64,000 nt of DNA from Roseateles sp. DAIF2. Its GTDB lineage: Bacteria; Pseudomonadota; Gammaproteobacteria; Burkholderiales; Burkholderiaceae_C. A program made the position numbers and the translations under genes. The notes under the pieces are model-generated. The model had not been told where the DNA came from. It did not search any database and worked only from the letters and a program-made list of their open reading frames with translations. The stretch covers positions 3,534,001-3,598,000 of the forward strand of contig NZ_CP049919.1 of NCBI RefSeq assembly GCF_015624425.1, written 5' to 3'. Positions 27,880 to 38,709 of this stretch are shown here, one piece after another (position 1 is the first letter of the stretch; each line of letters opens with the position of its first letter).

Positions 27880-29013
27880 TCAGGCCAGCTCGCGCAGCGG
27901 ATGCTCGGCCGCGGGCCAGGGGCTGGCGAAGAAGGCCTCGACCAGGGCCGGCGTCACCGCCTCGATCTGGGCCGGGTTCCAGCGAGGCTGGTGGTCCTTG
28001 TCGATCGCCAGCGCGCGGATGCCCTCGACCGTCTCGCTCTGCGCGCCCGGGCGCAGGTGGAAGCAGTGGTGCACCAGGTCGCGCTCCATGCGCAGGTCCT
28101 CGGCCAGGCTCAGTCGGCGCGCGCGGCGCAGCTGCTCCAGGGTCACGGCCAGCATCAGCGGCGAGCGCTGCTGAAGGGTCGCCAGGGTGCGGCGCGACCA
28201 GTCGTCGCCGGCCGCGGCCAGCGAGGCCATGATCGCGGCGATGTCGGCGCCGGCGAAATGGCGGTCGATCTGGGTCCGCTGCTCCAGATGGTCGGGCGCG
28301 GGCGCCAGGTCGGCGCGCTCCATCACCTCGGCCACCACATGCTCGGCATTGGGCTGATGCCCATGGCGGAAGGCCTCGATGATGGCCGGCAGCTCGCTGC
28401 TCTTGACGAACACATCGCCCAGGCCCAGCTCGATCGCGTCGCCGGCGCCGATCGGCTGGCCGGTCAGCGCCAGCCATTCGCCGGTACGGCCCGGGCATTG
28501 GCCGAGGAACCAGCCACCGCCGACATCGGGGAACAGGCCGATGTTCGTTTCCGGCATCGCCAGCTTGCTGTGCTCGGTCAGCACGCGCAGCTTGGCACCC
28601 TGGCTGATGCCCATGCCGCCGCCCATCACCACGCCATCCATCAGGGCGATATAGGGCTTGGGGTAATGGTGGATCAGGTGGTTGAGCGCGTATTCCTCGG
28701 TGAAGAAGGCGCCCAGCTCGGCCAGCGAGGCCGGCGTGCCGGTCGTCGCGGCCTGGTGGAAGAAGCGGATGTCGCCGCCGGCGCAGAAGGCCGCCGGCTT
28801 GCCCTCGCGGCCGGCGCCCAGCACCACCACCGCCTGCACCGCCGGCGTGGCGGCCCAGTGCTTCAGCAAGGCGGTGATGTCGCGGATCATCGCCAGCGAC
28901 AGCGCGTTCAGCGCGTTCGCGCGGTTCAGGGTGATCAGGCCCAGGCAGCCGTTCACCGCGGCCTGGATCTGGCCTTCGGATTGCAGCGCGGGGATCGGGG
29001 CAGCGGAACTCAT
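27880..29013 (-). CDS. enoyl-CoA hydratase/isomerase family, 3-hydroxyisobutyryl-CoA hydrolase-like
   Basis: A 377-residue crotonase-fold protein. The oxyanion-hole segments are FCAGGDIRFF and DGVVMGGGMGIS, and the acid/base residues lie in MPETNIGLFPDVGGG, the Glu/Asp pair typical of 3-hydroxyisobutyryl-CoA hydrolase. The length matches that subgroup (about 350-380) rather than ordinary enoyl-CoA hydratases (about 260). The enzyme frees 3-hydroxyisobutyrate in valine breakdown. No other valine genes are nearby. It lies 10 bp downstream of the DMT permease gene, so they are probably co-transcribed. Confidence 0.9.
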   Translation of the reverse strand: MSSAAPIPALQSEGQIQAAVNGCLGLITLNRANALNALSLAMIRDITALLKHWAATPAVQAVVVLGAGREGKPAAFCAGGDIRFFHQAATTGTPASLAELGAFFTEEYALNHLIHHYPKPYIALMDGVVMGGGMGISQGAKLRVLTEHSKLAMPETNIGLFPDVGGGWFLGQCPGRTGEWLALTGQPIGAGDAIELGLGDVFVKSSELPAIIEAFRHGHQPNAEHVVAEVMERADLAPAPDHLEQRTQIDRHFAGADIAAIMASLAAAGDDWSRRTLATLQQRSPLMLAVTLEQLRRARRLSLAEDLRMERDLVHHCFHLRPGAQSETVEGIRALAIDKDHQPRWNPAQIEAVTPALVEAFFASPWPAAEHPLRELA

Positions 29014-29023
29014 GCCAACTCCA

Positions 29024-29929
29024 TCAGACTTGTCTTTGTTTCTTTTCGGGAGCCCTCAGGCCCAGCAACTCGTTGCCGACCAGGGCGGCCAGCACCATAG
29101 CACCTCCGGCCAAGGTCGCGGAAGATGGGGCTTCCCCAGCGCCAAGCCAGGTCCACAGCACGCCGAACAGCACCTCCAGCAGGCCCAGCAGCGCGATCTC
29201 CGGCGCGGCCAGCACGCGCGTCAGCCGCACCACCAGCAGGCAGGGCAAGGCCAGCTGGAACAGGCCCAGGCCGGCCAGCAGGGTCAGGTCATGCGCGCCG
29301 GCCTGCAGCGGCCAGGCCAGCGGCAGGGTCAGCGCGGCCGAGATCAGCGCGCCGAGCAGCACCGCGACCAGCATGTCGCCACCGCCTCCGCCCTGCCCGC
29401 CCACGCGATGGCTGTGCTGCAGCAGGGTCCAGTTGCTGGCCGCGGCCAGCGGCACCGCGAAGGCGATGCCCATGCCGGCCCAGGCGCCGGTGCCGCCCTG
29501 CATCTCGTGGCCGAACATCCAGGCGATGCCGGCGCTGGCCAGCCCGATCGCGGCCCAGGTGCGCGCCGGCAGGCGATGCTGCAGGAACAGGCGCGCGAAC
29601 AGCGCGGTCAGCAGCGGCCCCAGCGCCATCGTCACCAGCACATTGGCCACCGAGGTCAGGGTCAGCGCCAGCATGAAGGCGGTGAACATCGTGGCCCAGC
29701 ACAGGCCCGAGACCCAGACCGCGCGCGGCGCCTGGCGCAGCTGGCCCCACAGGGCCGCGGGCCCGCGCATCCAGGCCAGCGCCGCCAGCAGCGCCAGCGC
29801 GTTGAAGGCGCTGCGCCAGAAGGTGACCTCGAAGCTGCGCGCCGCCTCCAGATGCCGCGACACCACCCCCGCCATGCTCCACAGCAGGGTGACGACGAGC
29901 ATCAGCAGGACGGCGCGGCGATGGGTCAT
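29024..29929 (-). CDS. EamA/DMT-family permease
   Basis: A 301-residue membrane protein with about ten helices in two EamA repeats. The start at 29929 (MTHRRAVLLMLVVTLLWS) is preferred because it places the first helix directly at the N-terminus. A Gly run (GGQGGGGG) lies in the central loop. The substrate cannot be inferred. It shares a likely transcript with the downstream acyl-CoA hydrolase and is separated from typA by two hairpins. Confidence 0.87.
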   Translation of the reverse strand: MTHRRAVLLMLVVTLLWSMAGVVSRHLEAARSFEVTFWRSAFNALALLAALAWMRGPAALWGQLRQAPRAVWVSGLCWATMFTAFMLALTLTSVANVLVTMALGPLLTALFARLFLQHRLPARTWAAIGLASAGIAWMFGHEMQGGTGAWAGMGIAFAVPLAAASNWTLLQHSHRVGGQGGGGGDMLVAVLLGALISAALTLPLAWPLQAGAHDLTLLAGLGLFQLALPCLLVVRLTRVLAAPEIALLGLLEVLFGVLWTWLGAGEAPSSATLAGGAMVLAALVGNELLGLRAPEKKQRQV

Positions 29930-29978
29930 GAACGGAATTGAGAGCGGCCCCGAAGGGCCGCGGGCCATCAACTGGCTA

Positions 29979-30001
29979 GAGCCTCCCTCATGGAGGGAGG
30001 C
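29979..30001 (-). terminator. hairpin after typA
   Basis: AGCCTCCCTC and GAGGGAGGCT are 10-bp perfect arms with a 3-nt loop. A second hairpin (GCGGCCC/GGGCCGC, 29943-29960) follows on the minus strand. Both lie between the typA stop and the DMT permease start. Confidence 0.5.
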
Positions 30002-30040
30002 TGGAGGGAGCTCACTGCACTCGCGCAGCGAGCGGCCCGC

Positions 30041-31864
30041 TTACGAGCGGGCTGCTCGCTTGCGGTCGTTTTCCGACAGGTGACGCTTGCGCAGACGCAC
30101 GCTCTTGGGCGTGATCTCGACCAGCTCGTCGTCGTCGATGAAGTCGACACCGTACTCCAGGGTCAGGTCGATCGGCGGCGTGATCTTGATCGCGTCTTCC
30201 TTGCCGCTGACGCGGAAGTTGGTCAGCTGCTTGGTGCGGGTGGCGTTGACCACCAGGTCGTTGTCGCGGCTGTGGATGCCGACGATCATGCCCTCGTAGA
30301 CCGGGTCGTTCGGCTTGACGAACATGCGGCCGCGGTCGTCCAGCTTGCCCAGGGCGTAGGTGAAGATCTCACCGTCGTCCATCGAGATCAGCACGCCGTT
30401 CTTGCGGCCGCCGATGTCGCCCTTGTGGGCCTCGTAGCCGTCGAAGATCGAGGAGATCAGGCCCGAACCGCGGGTCAGGTTCATGAACTCGTTGGAGAAG
30501 CCGATCAGGCCGCGGGCCGGGATGCGGTACTCCAGGCGCACGCGGCCATGGCCGTCCGGCTCCATGTTCAGCATCTCGCCCTTGCGCAGACCCAGGGCCT
30601 GCATCACGCCGCCCTGATGCAGCTCTTCCACGTCGGCGGTGACCAGCTCCATCGGCTCGGACTTCACGCCGTCGATGTCCTTGAACATCACACGCGGCTT
30701 GGAGACGGCCAGCTCGTAGCCTTCGCGGCGCATGTTCTCCAGCAGGATGGTCAGGTGCAGTTCGCCGCGGCCGCAGACCTCGAAGATACCGTCCTCGTCG
30801 GTTTCCTTCACGCGCAGCGCGACGTTGTGCTGCAGTTCCTTCTGCAGGCGGTCCCAGATCTGGCGGCTGGTGACGAACTTGCCTTCGCGGCCGGCCAGCG
30901 GGCTGGTGTTGACGCAGAAGTTCATCGTCAGGGTCGGCTCGTCGACCTTCAGCATCGGCAGCGGCTGCGGGTTGGCCGGGTCGGTCACGGTCACGCCGAT
31001 GCCGATGTCCTCGATGCCGTTGATCAGCACGATGTCGCCGGGGCCGGCCTGGGTGGCCTGCATGCGGTCCAGCCCCTGGAAGGTCAGCACCTGGTTGATG
31101 CGGCCGTTGACGCTCTTGCCGTCCGGGCCTTCCATCACGGCGACCTGCATGCCCGGCTTGATCGTGCCCTGGCTGATGCGGCCCACGCCGATGCGGCCGA
31201 CGAAGGTCGAGAAGTCCAGTGCCGAGATCTGCAGTTGCAGGGGCGCTGCCGGGTCACCCTTTTGCGAGGGCACATGCTTGAGCACGGTGTTGAACAGGGC
31301 CGACATGTCGGGGCCCCACTGCTCGCCCGGTGCGCCTTCTTCCAGCGAGGTCCAGCCGTTGATACCCGAGGCGTAGACGACCGGGAAGTCCAGCTGCTCG
31401 TCGGTGGCGCCCAGCTTGTCGAACAGGTCGAAGGCGGCATTGATCACGGCGTCCGGCTTGGCGCCCGGCTTGTCCACCTTGTTGACCACGACGATCGGCT
31501 TCAGGCCCAGGGCCAGCGCCTTCTTGGTCACGAAGCGGGTCTGGGGCATGGGGCCCTCTTGCGCGTCGATCAGCAGCACCACGCCGTCCACCATCGACAG
31601 CGCGCGCTCCACCTCGCCGCCGAAGTCCGCGTGGCCCGGGGTGTCGACGATGTTGATGTGCGTGCCTTCCCATGACACAGCGCAGTTCTTGGCCAGGATG
31701 GTGATGCCGCGCTCGCGTTCGATGGCGTTGTTGTCCATCACGGTGTCGACCACCTTCTCGTGGTCGGCGAAGGTGCCGCTCTGGCGCAGCAGCTGGTCGA
31801 CCATCGTGGTCTTGCCATGGTCAACGTGGGCGATGATGGCGATATTGCGGATCTGCTTAGTCAT
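30041..31864 (-). CDS. typA: ribosome-associated GTPase TypA/BipA
   Basis: A 607-residue translational GTPase. G-domain motifs are [11 protein letters not shown] (P-loop), [10 protein letters not shown] (G3) and VNKVDKPGA (G4), followed by EF-Tu-like domain 2, EF-G-like domains III and V, and the TypA-specific C-terminal domain ([12 protein letters not shown]). TypA assists 50S subunit assembly and growth under stress. It ends the rimP-nusA-infB-rbfA-truB-typA series, 29 bp after truB. Confidence 0.97.
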   Translation of the reverse strand: MTKQIRNIAIIAHVDHGKTTMVDQLLRQSGTFADHEKVVDTVMDNNAIERERGITILAKNCAVSWEGTHINIVDTPGHADFGGEVERALSMVDGVVLLIDAQEGPMPQTRFVTKKALALGLKPIVVVNKVDKPGAKPDAVINAAFDLFDKLGATDEQLDFPVVYASGINGWTSLEEGAPGEQWGPDMSALFNTVLKHVPSQKGDPAAPLQLQISALDFSTFVGRIGVGRISQGTIKPGMQVAVMEGPDGKSVNGRINQVLTFQGLDRMQATQAGPGDIVLINGIEDIGIGVTVTDPANPQPLPMLKVDEPTLTMNFCVNTSPLAGREGKFVTSRQIWDRLQKELQHNVALRVKETDEDGIFEVCGRGELHLTILLENMRREGYELAVSKPRVMFKDIDGVKSEPMELVTADVEELHQGGVMQALGLRKGEMLNMEPDGHGRVRLEYRIPARGLIGFSNEFMNLTRGSGLISSIFDGYEAHKGDIGGRKNGVLISMDDGEIFTYALGKLDDRGRMFVKPNDPVYEGMIVGIHSRDNDLVVNATRTKQLTNFRVSGKEDAIKITPPIDLTLEYGVDFIDDDELVEITPKSVRLRKRHLSENDRKRAARS

Positions 31865-31893
31865 ACGACGCTTTCAAAAAATCTGGTACTTCT

Positions 31894-32835
31894 TCAGGCG
31901 CTCAGCAGGGAGTTCACTTCCTGCGGGCTCAACAGGCGGCCGGGAATCAGTTCGCCGGCCGTGATCGAGGCACTGCCCAACAGGGCCTGAGCGTCGGGTC
32001 CGTAGACCCGGACATGCGGGGCGTCCGCGGCAGCCACCCGGCGCCGCAGACCGTTGAGGAACTTGGCCGTCTCCTGCCCGTCCAGGCGCAGGGCCGGCCA
32101 GTCCGCCAGCAGGGAGTCCGGGGGGCGCAACATCGCTTCGCGCTCCGTTTCGCTCATCGCGGCCAGCGCATCCAGGCTGATCGCGTCGCGCACATGGACC
32201 GGGCCGCTGGCCGTGCGGCGCAGCGCCGACAGATGCGCGCCGCAGCCCAGCAGCTCGCCCAGGTCTTCGGCCAGGGTGCGGATATAGGTCCCCTTGGTGC
32301 AGCGCACCGCGATGGTCAGCGCCTCATGCTGCCAGTCCAGGATGTCGAGCGCGTGAATCGTCACCCGGCGCGCGGCGCGCTCGATCTCGATGCCCTGACG
32401 GGCGTACTCGTAGAGCGCCTTGCCCTGATGCTTGAGCGCCGAATGCATCGGCGGCACCTGCTCGATCTCGCCGGTCAGGCGGGCGCAGGCGGCCTCGATC
32501 TGCTCGCGGCTCAGCGCCACCGGCCGCTCGCGCAGGATCTCGCCCTCGGCATCGCCGGTGCTGCTGGTCTGGCCCAGCCTCAGGGTCGCCTCGTAGGCCT
32601 TGTCGGCGTCCAGGCTGACCTGGCTGAACTTGGTGGCGGCGCCGAAGCATAGCGGCAGCAGGCCGGTCGCCAGCGGGTCCAGGGTGCCGGTATGGCCGGC
32701 CTTCTCGGCGCGCAGCAGCCACTTGGCCTTCTGCAAGGCATCGTTGCTGGACAGGCCCAGGGGCTTGTCCAGCAGCAGCACGCCGTGCAGGGCACGGCGC
32801 TGGATGCGTTGGCGAGGGGCCTTCGGCGCGCTCAT
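31894..32835 (-). CDS. truB: tRNA pseudouridine(55) synthase TruB
   Basis: A 313-residue enzyme that makes pseudouridine 55 in the T-loop of tRNA. Motifs are [14 protein letters not shown] and the catalytic Asp in [15 protein letters not shown]. The C-terminal PUA-like portion is present. The start lies 4 bp after rbfA, so translation is coupled. Standard bacterial position downstream of infB-rbfA. Confidence 0.96.
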   Translation of the reverse strand: MSAPKAPRQRIQRRALHGVLLLDKPLGLSSNDALQKAKWLLRAEKAGHTGTLDPLATGLLPLCFGAATKFSQVSLDADKAYEATLRLGQTSSTGDAEGEILRERPVALSREQIEAACARLTGEIEQVPPMHSALKHQGKALYEYARQGIEIERAARRVTIHALDILDWQHEALTIAVRCTKGTYIRTLAEDLGELLGCGAHLSALRRTASGPVHVRDAISLDALAAMSETEREAMLRPPDSLLADWPALRLDGQETAKFLNGLRRRVAAADAPHVRVYGPDAQALLGSASITAGELIPGRLLSPQEVNSLLSA

Positions 32836-32839
32836 GGAT

Positions 32840-33226
32840 TCAGTCCTCGCGGCCTTCCGCCTCGTCGTCCAGCGCGCGGGTGGCGTTGGCCTTGGAGATC
32901 AGCTGGCTCATCTCGGCCGCGCGCTCGATCGTGCGGTCGTAATGGAAATGCAGGGTCGGCACGGTGTGGATCTGCAGGCGCTTGAACAGGCCGTTGCGCA
33001 GGAAGCCGGCGGCCTCGTTCAGCGCGGCCTCGCTCTCGGCCGGATCGCCGACCAGCACCGAGAAGAACACCTTGGCATGGGCGTAGTCGGGGGTGACCTC
33101 GACCGCGTTGACGGTGGCCATGCCGATGCGCGGGTCCTTCAGCTCGCGGATCAGCTCGGCCAGATCGCGCTGGATCTGGTCGGCGACGCGGAAGCCGCGG
33201 TTGGGAATTGCTCTCTTGTGACGCAT
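32840..33226 (-). CDS. rbfA: 30S ribosome-binding factor RbfA
   Basis: A 128-residue protein with the type II KH-like fold signature ([34 protein letters not shown]). It aids late maturation of the 30S subunit near helix 1 of 16S rRNA. AGGAG lies 7 nt upstream of the ATG. A hairpin with a T-rich tail separates it from infB, and truB follows after 4 bp. Confidence 0.96.
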   Translation of the reverse strand: MRHKRAIPNRGFRVADQIQRDLAELIRELKDPRIGMATVNAVEVTPDYAHAKVFFSVLVGDPAESEAALNEAAGFLRNGLFKRLQIHTVPTLHFHYDRTIERAAEMSQLISKANATRALDDEAEGRED

Positions 33227-33244
33227 CGACTGCTCCTAAACACA

Positions 33245-33273
33245 AACCCCGCCACTCTGTAGAGGGCGGGGTT
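33245..33273 (-). terminator. intrinsic terminator/attenuator between infB and rbfA
   Basis: Read on the minus strand, AACCCCGCC and GGCGGGGTT form a 9-bp perfect stem around an 11-nt loop and are followed by TGTGTTT. It lies 24 bp after the infB stop and 19 bp before rbfA. It may reduce rbfA-truB-typA expression relative to infB rather than stop it fully, since no rbfA promoter is evident. Confidence 0.65.
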
Positions 33274-33297
33274 GCTGGTTGGGGCCAACTCCGCTGG

Positions 33298-36200
33298 TTA
33301 CAGCGTTCGTGCCACTTCCTTGATTTCGAAGAATTCCAGCTGATCACCTTCCTTGATGTCGCTGTAGTTCTTCAGCTTGATACCGCACTCGAAGCCTTCC
33401 TTGACTTCCTTCACATCGTCCTTCTCGCGGCGGACCGAGTCGACCTCGCCGGTGTAGACCACGATGTTCTCGCGCAGCAGGCGGAACTTGGCGCCACGGC
33501 GCACCAGGCCCGAGGTGACCATCGAACCGGCCACGGTACCAATCTTCGAGGCGACGAACACCACGCGAATCTCGGCCGTGCCCAGCGCTTCCTCGCGCTG
33601 CTCCGGGGCCAGCATGCCACCCATCGCCGACTTCACCTCATCGACGGCGTCGTAGATGATGTTGTAGTAGCGGATGTCGACGCCATTGCCCTCGGCCAGC
33701 TTGCGCGCATTCGCGTCGGCCCGGGTGTTGAAGCCGATGATGATGGCCTTGGAGGCGATCGCCAGGTTGACGTCCGACTCGCTGATGCCGCCCACCGCCG
33801 CATGCACGATCTGCACCTTGACCTCCTCGGTCGACAGCTTGAGCAGCGAGGAAGCCAGCGCCTCCTGCGAGCCCTGCACGTCGGCCTTGATGATCAGCGG
33901 CAGGGTCTGCACATCGCCGGCGCCCATGTTCTCGAACATGGATTCCAGCTTGGCGGCCTGCTGCTTGGCCAGCTTGACGTCGCGGTACTTGCCGGAACGG
34001 AAGGTGGCGATTTCACGGGCACGGCGCTCGTCGGCCAGCACCATGAACTCGTCGCCGGCCTGCGGCACCTCGGTCAGACCCTGGATCTCGACCGGGATCG
34101 ATGGGCCGGCCTCGTTGGTCGGCTTGCCGTCCTCATCCAGCATGGCGCGCACGCGGCCATAGGTCGAGCCAGCCAGCACCACGTCGCCGCGCTTGAGCGT
34201 GCCGCTCTGCACCAGCACCGTGGCCACCGGGCCGCGGCCCTTGTCCAGCTTGGCTTCGATCACCAGACCCTTGGCCAGCGATTCCTTCGCCGCCTTCAGC
34301 TCCAGCACCTCGGCCTGCAGCAGCACCTGCTCCAGCAGCTCGTCGATGCCCTGACCGGTCTTGGACGAGACGCCCACGAACGGGGAATCGCCGCCGAAGT
34401 CCTCGGGCACCACCTCTTCGCCGACCAGCTCGCTCTTCAGGCGCTCGATGTTCGAATCGGGCTTGTCGATCTTGGTCATCGCCACGACGATGGGCACGCC
34501 CGCCGCCTTGGCATGGCTGATCGCCTCCTTGGTCTGGGGCATCACGCCGTCGTCCGCCGCCACCACCAGGATGACGATGTCGGTCGCCTTGGCGCCGCGG
34601 GCACGCATCTGCGTGAAGGCCGCGTGACCCGGGGTGTCCAGGAAGGTGATCATGCCGCGCGGCGTGTCGACGTGATAGGCGCCGATATGCTGCGTGATGC
34701 CGCCGGCTTCGCCCGCGGCCACGCGGGCACGGCGGATGTAGTCCAGCAGCGAGGTCTTGCCGTGGTCGACGTGACCCATGACGGTGACGACCGGCGCGCG
34801 CGGCAGCATCTCATGCTGCTGCTCGGCGGCGACGCCCTCTTCTTCCAGGAAGGCATCGGGATCGTCCAGCTTGGCCGGGAAGGCCTTGTGGCCCATTTCC
34901 TCGACCAGGATCATGGCCGTTTCCTGATCCAGCTGCTGGTTGATCGTGACCATCTGGCCCAGCTTCATCAGCTGCTTGATCACCTCGGAAGCCTTGACCG
35001 ACATCTTGTGGGCCAGATCGGCCACCGAGATGGTCTCGGGCACATGGACTTCCTGCACCTGCTGCTCGACCGGCGCCACGAAGTTGGACTGCGAGCCGCG
35101 ATCGTCGCGGCCGCCACGGCGGCCACCCGCGCCACCGCGGGCAGGCGCACGCCAGCCACCGCCGCCCGGACGGGCCGCACCGGGCGCGCCGGTGCCTGCG
35201 GGCTTGAGGCCGCGCTTCTTGGCCGCGTCATCGGCCCAGCTGGACGACAGCTTTTCGGACTTGACCGACTTCTTGTCGCCGGGCTTGCCGGCACCGGCCG
35301 TCGTGGTCGCGGGCGTCGCGGCACCAGGGGTGCCGGGCTTCTTGTGGATCGTGCCCTTGATCTCGGCCGCAGCGGGCTTCGGCTCCTCGGGCTTCTTCGC
35401 GACCATGACAGCCTTGGGCTTGTTCATCATCGCGCGGATGGCTGCGGCCTCGGCCTCGGCGGCCTTGCGGCGGCGCTCCAGGTCGGCCTGCTTCTGCTTT
35501 TCCTCGGCGCCGACATCGACGGCCTTGATCACGCGCAGCGCGGGCTTGGGGGCTTCGACCGGCGCGGGCGCCGGAGCCGGAGCCACCGGAGCGGCGGCCA
35601 CGGGTGCTGCCGGAGCGGGCGCCGGGGCTGCAGCAGCGGCAGGCGCCGTCTTGCCCTTGTTCATGGCCTTGTTGATCGCGGCGGCGGCGTCCTTGGCCGC
35701 ATCCTTGGCGCTGGCCTTGGCGGCGGCAGCGGCCTCCTTGGCGGCGGCGGCCTCGGCCTCGGCGCGGGCGGCGGCTTCCTCGGCGGCGCGCGCCTCGGCG
35801 GCGATGCGCTCCTGGCGACGCTGTTCCTCGGCCTCCTTGGCGGCGCGTTCGGCTTCCTCACGCTCGCGCATGCGGATCGCCAGCTCCTCCTCCTGCTTGC
35901 GCAGGGCTTCGGCCTGGGCCTTGGCTTCCTCTTCGCGGCGCTGCAGTTCCGCTTCCTCGGCGGCCTGCGCGGCGGCGTCGTCGACGCCCGGCGCGTCGTC
36001 GCGCTTGACGAAGGTGCGGGTCTTCTTCACCTGCACCTGCACGGTACGGGTCTTGCCGCTGGAGTCGGCCTGCTTGATCTCGCTGGTCGAGGTGCGCTTG
36101 AGCGTGATCTTCTTGCGATCGGCTCCGCCACCGGTTCCATGCGCGGTGCGCAGGTAGTCCAGCAGACGTTCTTTGTCGGCTTCGTTCAGGGCGTCTTCGC

Positions 36201-36300
36201 TAGACGCCTTTTTGACGCCCGCAGCTTGCAGCTGCTCAAGCAGCGTGCTTGCAGGCCTTTGGAGCTCTGCAGCGAACTGGGCGACGGTGGTCACAGCCAT
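33298..36300 (-). CDS. infB: translation initiation factor IF-2
   Basis: A 1000-residue protein. An N-terminal IF2_N-type domain (about 1-60; [20 protein letters not shown]) is followed by a very long Ala/Glu/Lys/Arg-rich helical region and Pro/Ala linkers (about 95-370) and a second IF2_N domain (about 420-475). The G domain has [22 protein letters not shown] and TKIDK, then domains II-IV. IF-2 places initiator tRNA on the 30S subunit. The length is at the upper end for the family because of the repetitive N-terminal region. An AAGGATC site precedes the ATG. nusA lies 56 bp upstream. Confidence 0.97.
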   Translation of the reverse strand: MAVTTVAQFAAELQRPASTLLEQLQAAGVKKASSEDALNEADKERLLDYLRTAHGTGGGADRKKITLKRTSTSEIKQADSSGKTRTVQVQVKKTRTFVKRDDAPGVDDAAAQAAEEAELQRREEEAKAQAEALRKQEEELAIRMREREEAERAAKEAEEQRRQERIAAEARAAEEAAARAEAEAAAAKEAAAAAKASAKDAAKDAAAAINKAMNKGKTAPAAAAAPAPAPAAPVAAAPVAPAPAPAPVEAPKPALRVIKAVDVGAEEKQKQADLERRRKAAEAEAAAIRAMMNKPKAVMVAKKPEEPKPAAAEIKGTIHKKPGTPGAATPATTTAGAGKPGDKKSVKSEKLSSSWADDAAKKRGLKPAGTGAPGAARPGGGGWRAPARGGAGGRRGGRDDRGSQSNFVAPVEQQVQEVHVPETISVADLAHKMSVKASEVIKQLMKLGQMVTINQQLDQETAMILVEEMGHKAFPAKLDDPDAFLEEEGVAAEQQHEMLPRAPVVTVMGHVDHGKTSLLDYIRRARVAAGEAGGITQHIGAYHVDTPRGMITFLDTPGHAAFTQMRARGAKATDIVILVVAADDGVMPQTKEAISHAKAAGVPIVVAMTKIDKPDSNIERLKSELVGEEVVPEDFGGDSPFVGVSSKTGQGIDELLEQVLLQAEVLELKAAKESLAKGLVIEAKLDKGRGPVATVLVQSGTLKRGDVVLAGSTYGRVRAMLDEDGKPTNEAGPSIPVEIQGLTEVPQAGDEFMVLADERRAREIATFRSGKYRDVKLAKQQAAKLESMFENMGAGDVQTLPLIIKADVQGSQEALASSLLKLSTEEVKVQIVHAAVGGISESDVNLAIASKAIIIGFNTRADANARKLAEGNGVDIRYYNIIYDAVDEVKSAMGGMLAPEQREEALGTAEIRVVFVASKIGTVAGSMVTSGLVRRGAKFRLLRENIVVYTGEVDSVRREKDDVKEVKEGFECGIKLKNYSDIKEGDQLEFFEIKEVARTL

Positions 36301-36356
36301 TGTGGGGATCCTTCAGAATGCTTTCGATGCGGCGCGAGTGGTTGCTGGCCTGTGCT

Positions 36357-37835
36357 TCAGGCGGTGAACCAATGCTCGCGGGCCTTCATGATCAGGGCAC
36401 GCGCGGCCGCCTCTTCCAGGCCGGCCAGCTCAACGAGTTCGTCGACGGCCAGATCGGCCAGGTCGTCGCGGGTGTGGATGTCGCCATCCGCAAGTTTGGC
36501 GATCAGTTCGGGCGTGACGCCCTCCAGATCACGCAGGTCTTGGGAGACTTCCTCGACCTTTTCCTCGCGGGCGATTTCCATGGTCAGCAGAGCATCCTTG
36601 GCCCGGGTGCGCAGCTCGTTGACCGTGTCCTCGTCGAAGGCCTCGATTTCCAGCATCTCCTGCATCGGCACATAGGCCACTTCTTCCAGGCTGGTGAATC
36701 CTTCGGCGATCAGGATGTCGGCGACTTCGGCATCCACGTCGAGCTTCTCGACGAAGAGCTTGCGCACCGATTCCGATTCCTGCTCCTGCTTGGCGGCCGA
36801 CTCCTCGGCCGACATGATGTTGATGCGCCAGCCGGTCAGCTCGGAAGCCAGACGCACGTTCTGGCCGCCGCGGCCGATGGCGATCGCGAGGTTTTCCTCG
36901 TCGACCACCACGTCCATCGCGTGGCGTTCCTCATCGACAACAATGCTCTGCACGTTCGCCGGCGCCAGCGCGCCGATCACGAACTGGGCCGGGTCCTCGG
37001 ACCACAGCACGATATCCACACGCTCGCCGGCCAGCTCGTTGGTCACGGCATTGACGCGCGAGCCGCGCACGCCGACGCAGGTGCCGATCGGGTCGACACG
37101 CTTGTCGTGCGACAGCACGGCGATCTTGGCGCGGCTGCCGGAGTCGCGGGCGCAGCTCTTGATCTCCAGGAGGCCCTGCTCGATCTCGGGCACTTCCTGG
37201 GCGAACAGCTCCTTCATGAACTCGGGCGAGCTGCGCGAGAGCATGATCTGCGGGCCGCGCTGGGTCGGGTCGACGCCCAGGATCACGGCGCGCAGGCGGT
37301 CGCCGGTGCGCAGGTTTTCCTTGGTGATCATCTCGCCGCGCTTCAGGCGCGCCTCGATGCGGCCCGACTCGGCGATGAGGTCGCCCTTGTCCAGACGCTT
37401 GACGGTGCCGATGAAGATCTTCTCGCCGCGCGACAGGAAGTCATTCAGCAGCTGTTCGCGCTCGGCGTCGCGGATCTTCTGCAGGATCACCTGCTTCGCG
37501 GCCTGGGCGCCGATGCGGCCGATCGGCACCGATTCAACCGGCTCCTCGATGTGGTCGTCCACCTCGATGTCGGCGATCTGCTCCTGGGCCTCGAACAGCA
37601 GGATCTCGGCGTCGGCGTTCTGCAGGCCGGCCTCGTTGGGCACGACATGCCAGCGGCGGAAGGTCTCGTAGGCGCCCGAATCGCGGTCAACGGAGACGCG
37701 GATGTCCACCTCGCCGCCATACAACTTCTTGGTGGCCGAAGCCAGCGCGGCTTCCACCGCACCGAACACGACATCGCGCTCCACGCTCTTCTCGCGCGAG
37801 ATGGCGTCCACCAGCATCAACAGTTCGCGGTTCAT
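36357..37835 (-). CDS. nusA: transcription termination/antitermination protein NusA
   Basis: A 492-residue protein with the NusA N-terminal RNA-polymerase-binding domain (1-125), an S1 domain (about 135-200), two KH domains (about 230-345; [28 protein letters not shown]) and two C-terminal helix-hairpin-helix repeats (about 365-490). It modulates pausing, termination and rRNA antitermination. Its ATG overlaps the rimP stop (ATGA). Confidence 0.97.
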   Translation of the reverse strand: MNRELLMLVDAISREKSVERDVVFGAVEAALASATKKLYGGEVDIRVSVDRDSGAYETFRRWHVVPNEAGLQNADAEILLFEAQEQIADIEVDDHIEEPVESVPIGRIGAQAAKQVILQKIRDAEREQLLNDFLSRGEKIFIGTVKRLDKGDLIAESGRIEARLKRGEMITKENLRTGDRLRAVILGVDPTQRGPQIMLSRSSPEFMKELFAQEVPEIEQGLLEIKSCARDSGSRAKIAVLSHDKRVDPIGTCVGVRGSRVNAVTNELAGERVDIVLWSEDPAQFVIGALAPANVQSIVVDEERHAMDVVVDEENLAIAIGRGGQNVRLASELTGWRINIMSAEESAAKQEQESESVRKLFVEKLDVDAEVADILIAEGFTSLEEVAYVPMQEMLEIEAFDEDTVNELRTRAKDALLTMEIAREEKVEEVSQDLRDLEGVTPELIAKLADGDIHTRDDLADLAVDELVELAGLEEAAARALIMKAREHWFTA

Positions 37836-38482
37836 TGATCGAGACCTCCGTCAACCTTGTCATCCTTGTCGGCGGCAGCGGGCGCTGCTGCTTCTTCTTC
37901 ATCGCCCGGCTGCTGCCTGGCCTTGGCATTGCTCTGCTTCTTCTTCGCAGTCTTCTTGCCGGCGGCCTTGTCACCTGTCTTGCCACCATCGGCGCCGTCG
38001 GCGCCCGCGGCCTTGCGGCCCTTGAAGTTCACGGCCGGCACCAGCCGGGCATCGCGCACCTCTTCAAGGGAAAAATCCAATGCTTGTTCGACCTTGCCGT
38101 CGCTGAACACGACGCGCCAGCCCTCGCCCTCGGCCAGCAGCTGGCCGCGATAGCGTTTGCGGCCCTGGAAGGCCAGCTTCAGCATGATCTCGACCTGCTC
38201 GCCCACGAAGCGGGCGTAGTCGGCCGCCTTGCGCAGCGGCCGATCCAGCCCCGGGGAGGACACCTCCAGGCGCTGGTAGTCGGTGTTTTCCACTTCCAGC
38301 ACATACTGCAGCTGGCGGGTCACCTTCTCGCAATCGTCCACCGTGATCACCTCGCCGGCGGTGGCCTGCTCGGCCAGCTTGTCGATGTACACACGCAGCA
38401 AACCCGCGGCACTGCGTTCACAGTCCACCAGGTCATAGCCCAGACCGGTCACGGTCTTCTCAACAGCGGCTTGCCAACTCAT
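37832..38482 (-). CDS. rimP: ribosome maturation factor RimP
   Basis: A 216-residue protein. The start at 38482 gives [20 protein letters not shown]; a longer frame to 38533 lacks the family N-terminus. Family motifs are [18 protein letters not shown] and [11 protein letters not shown]. It assists 30S subunit assembly. Unlike the roughly 150-residue E. coli protein, it has a C-terminal tail of about 60 residues, first Lys/Ala/Gly-rich and then acidic, probably disordered. First gene of the operon, behind a good promoter. Confidence 0.95.
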   Translation of the reverse strand: MSWQAAVEKTVTGLGYDLVDCERSAAGLLRVYIDKLAEQATAGEVITVDDCEKVTRQLQYVLEVENTDYQRLEVSSPGLDRPLRKAADYARFVGEQVEIMLKLAFQGRKRYRGQLLAEGEGWRVVFSDGKVEQALDFSLEEVRDARLVPAVNFKGRKAAGADGADGGKTGDKAAGKKTAKKKQSNAKARQQPGDEEEAAAPAAADKDDKVDGGLDQ

Positions 38483-38611
38483 GCGTGCGTTATTTCGATC
38501 TCGAACGAAAGCGATACGGTTAAAAAAGATCAAGCAAAAAAAATGGGCTGGATGAATCCGCCCACCTTCTTCGCCACTGATCGCTGCTTGGAGCTTCTCA
38601 GCGAAGCCAGG

Positions 38612-38640
38612 ATTGTACTATGCAAGCACCATGCCGGCAA
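38612..38640 (-). promoter_or_regulatory. sigma-70 promoter of the rimP-nusA-infB operon
   Basis: On the minus strand TTGCCG (38640-38635) and TACAAT (38617-38612) are separated by exactly 17 bp, close to the sigma-70 consensus. It lies 130 bp upstream of the rimP start. The leader between them is AT-richer than its surroundings. Confidence 0.7.
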
Positions 38641-38709
38641 GCTGCCTCACTTGCGTGTTGCGCTTGCCATGCCAAAATCCAGCCCCGATTTTAACGAATA
38701 GGAGCCACC

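Noticed and set aside
33208..36675. A 1155-codon open frame antisense to infB
   Set aside because: It mirrors the repetitive GC-rich infB frame; its composition is His/Gly/Arg/Leu shadow sequence with no domain, and infB is certain.
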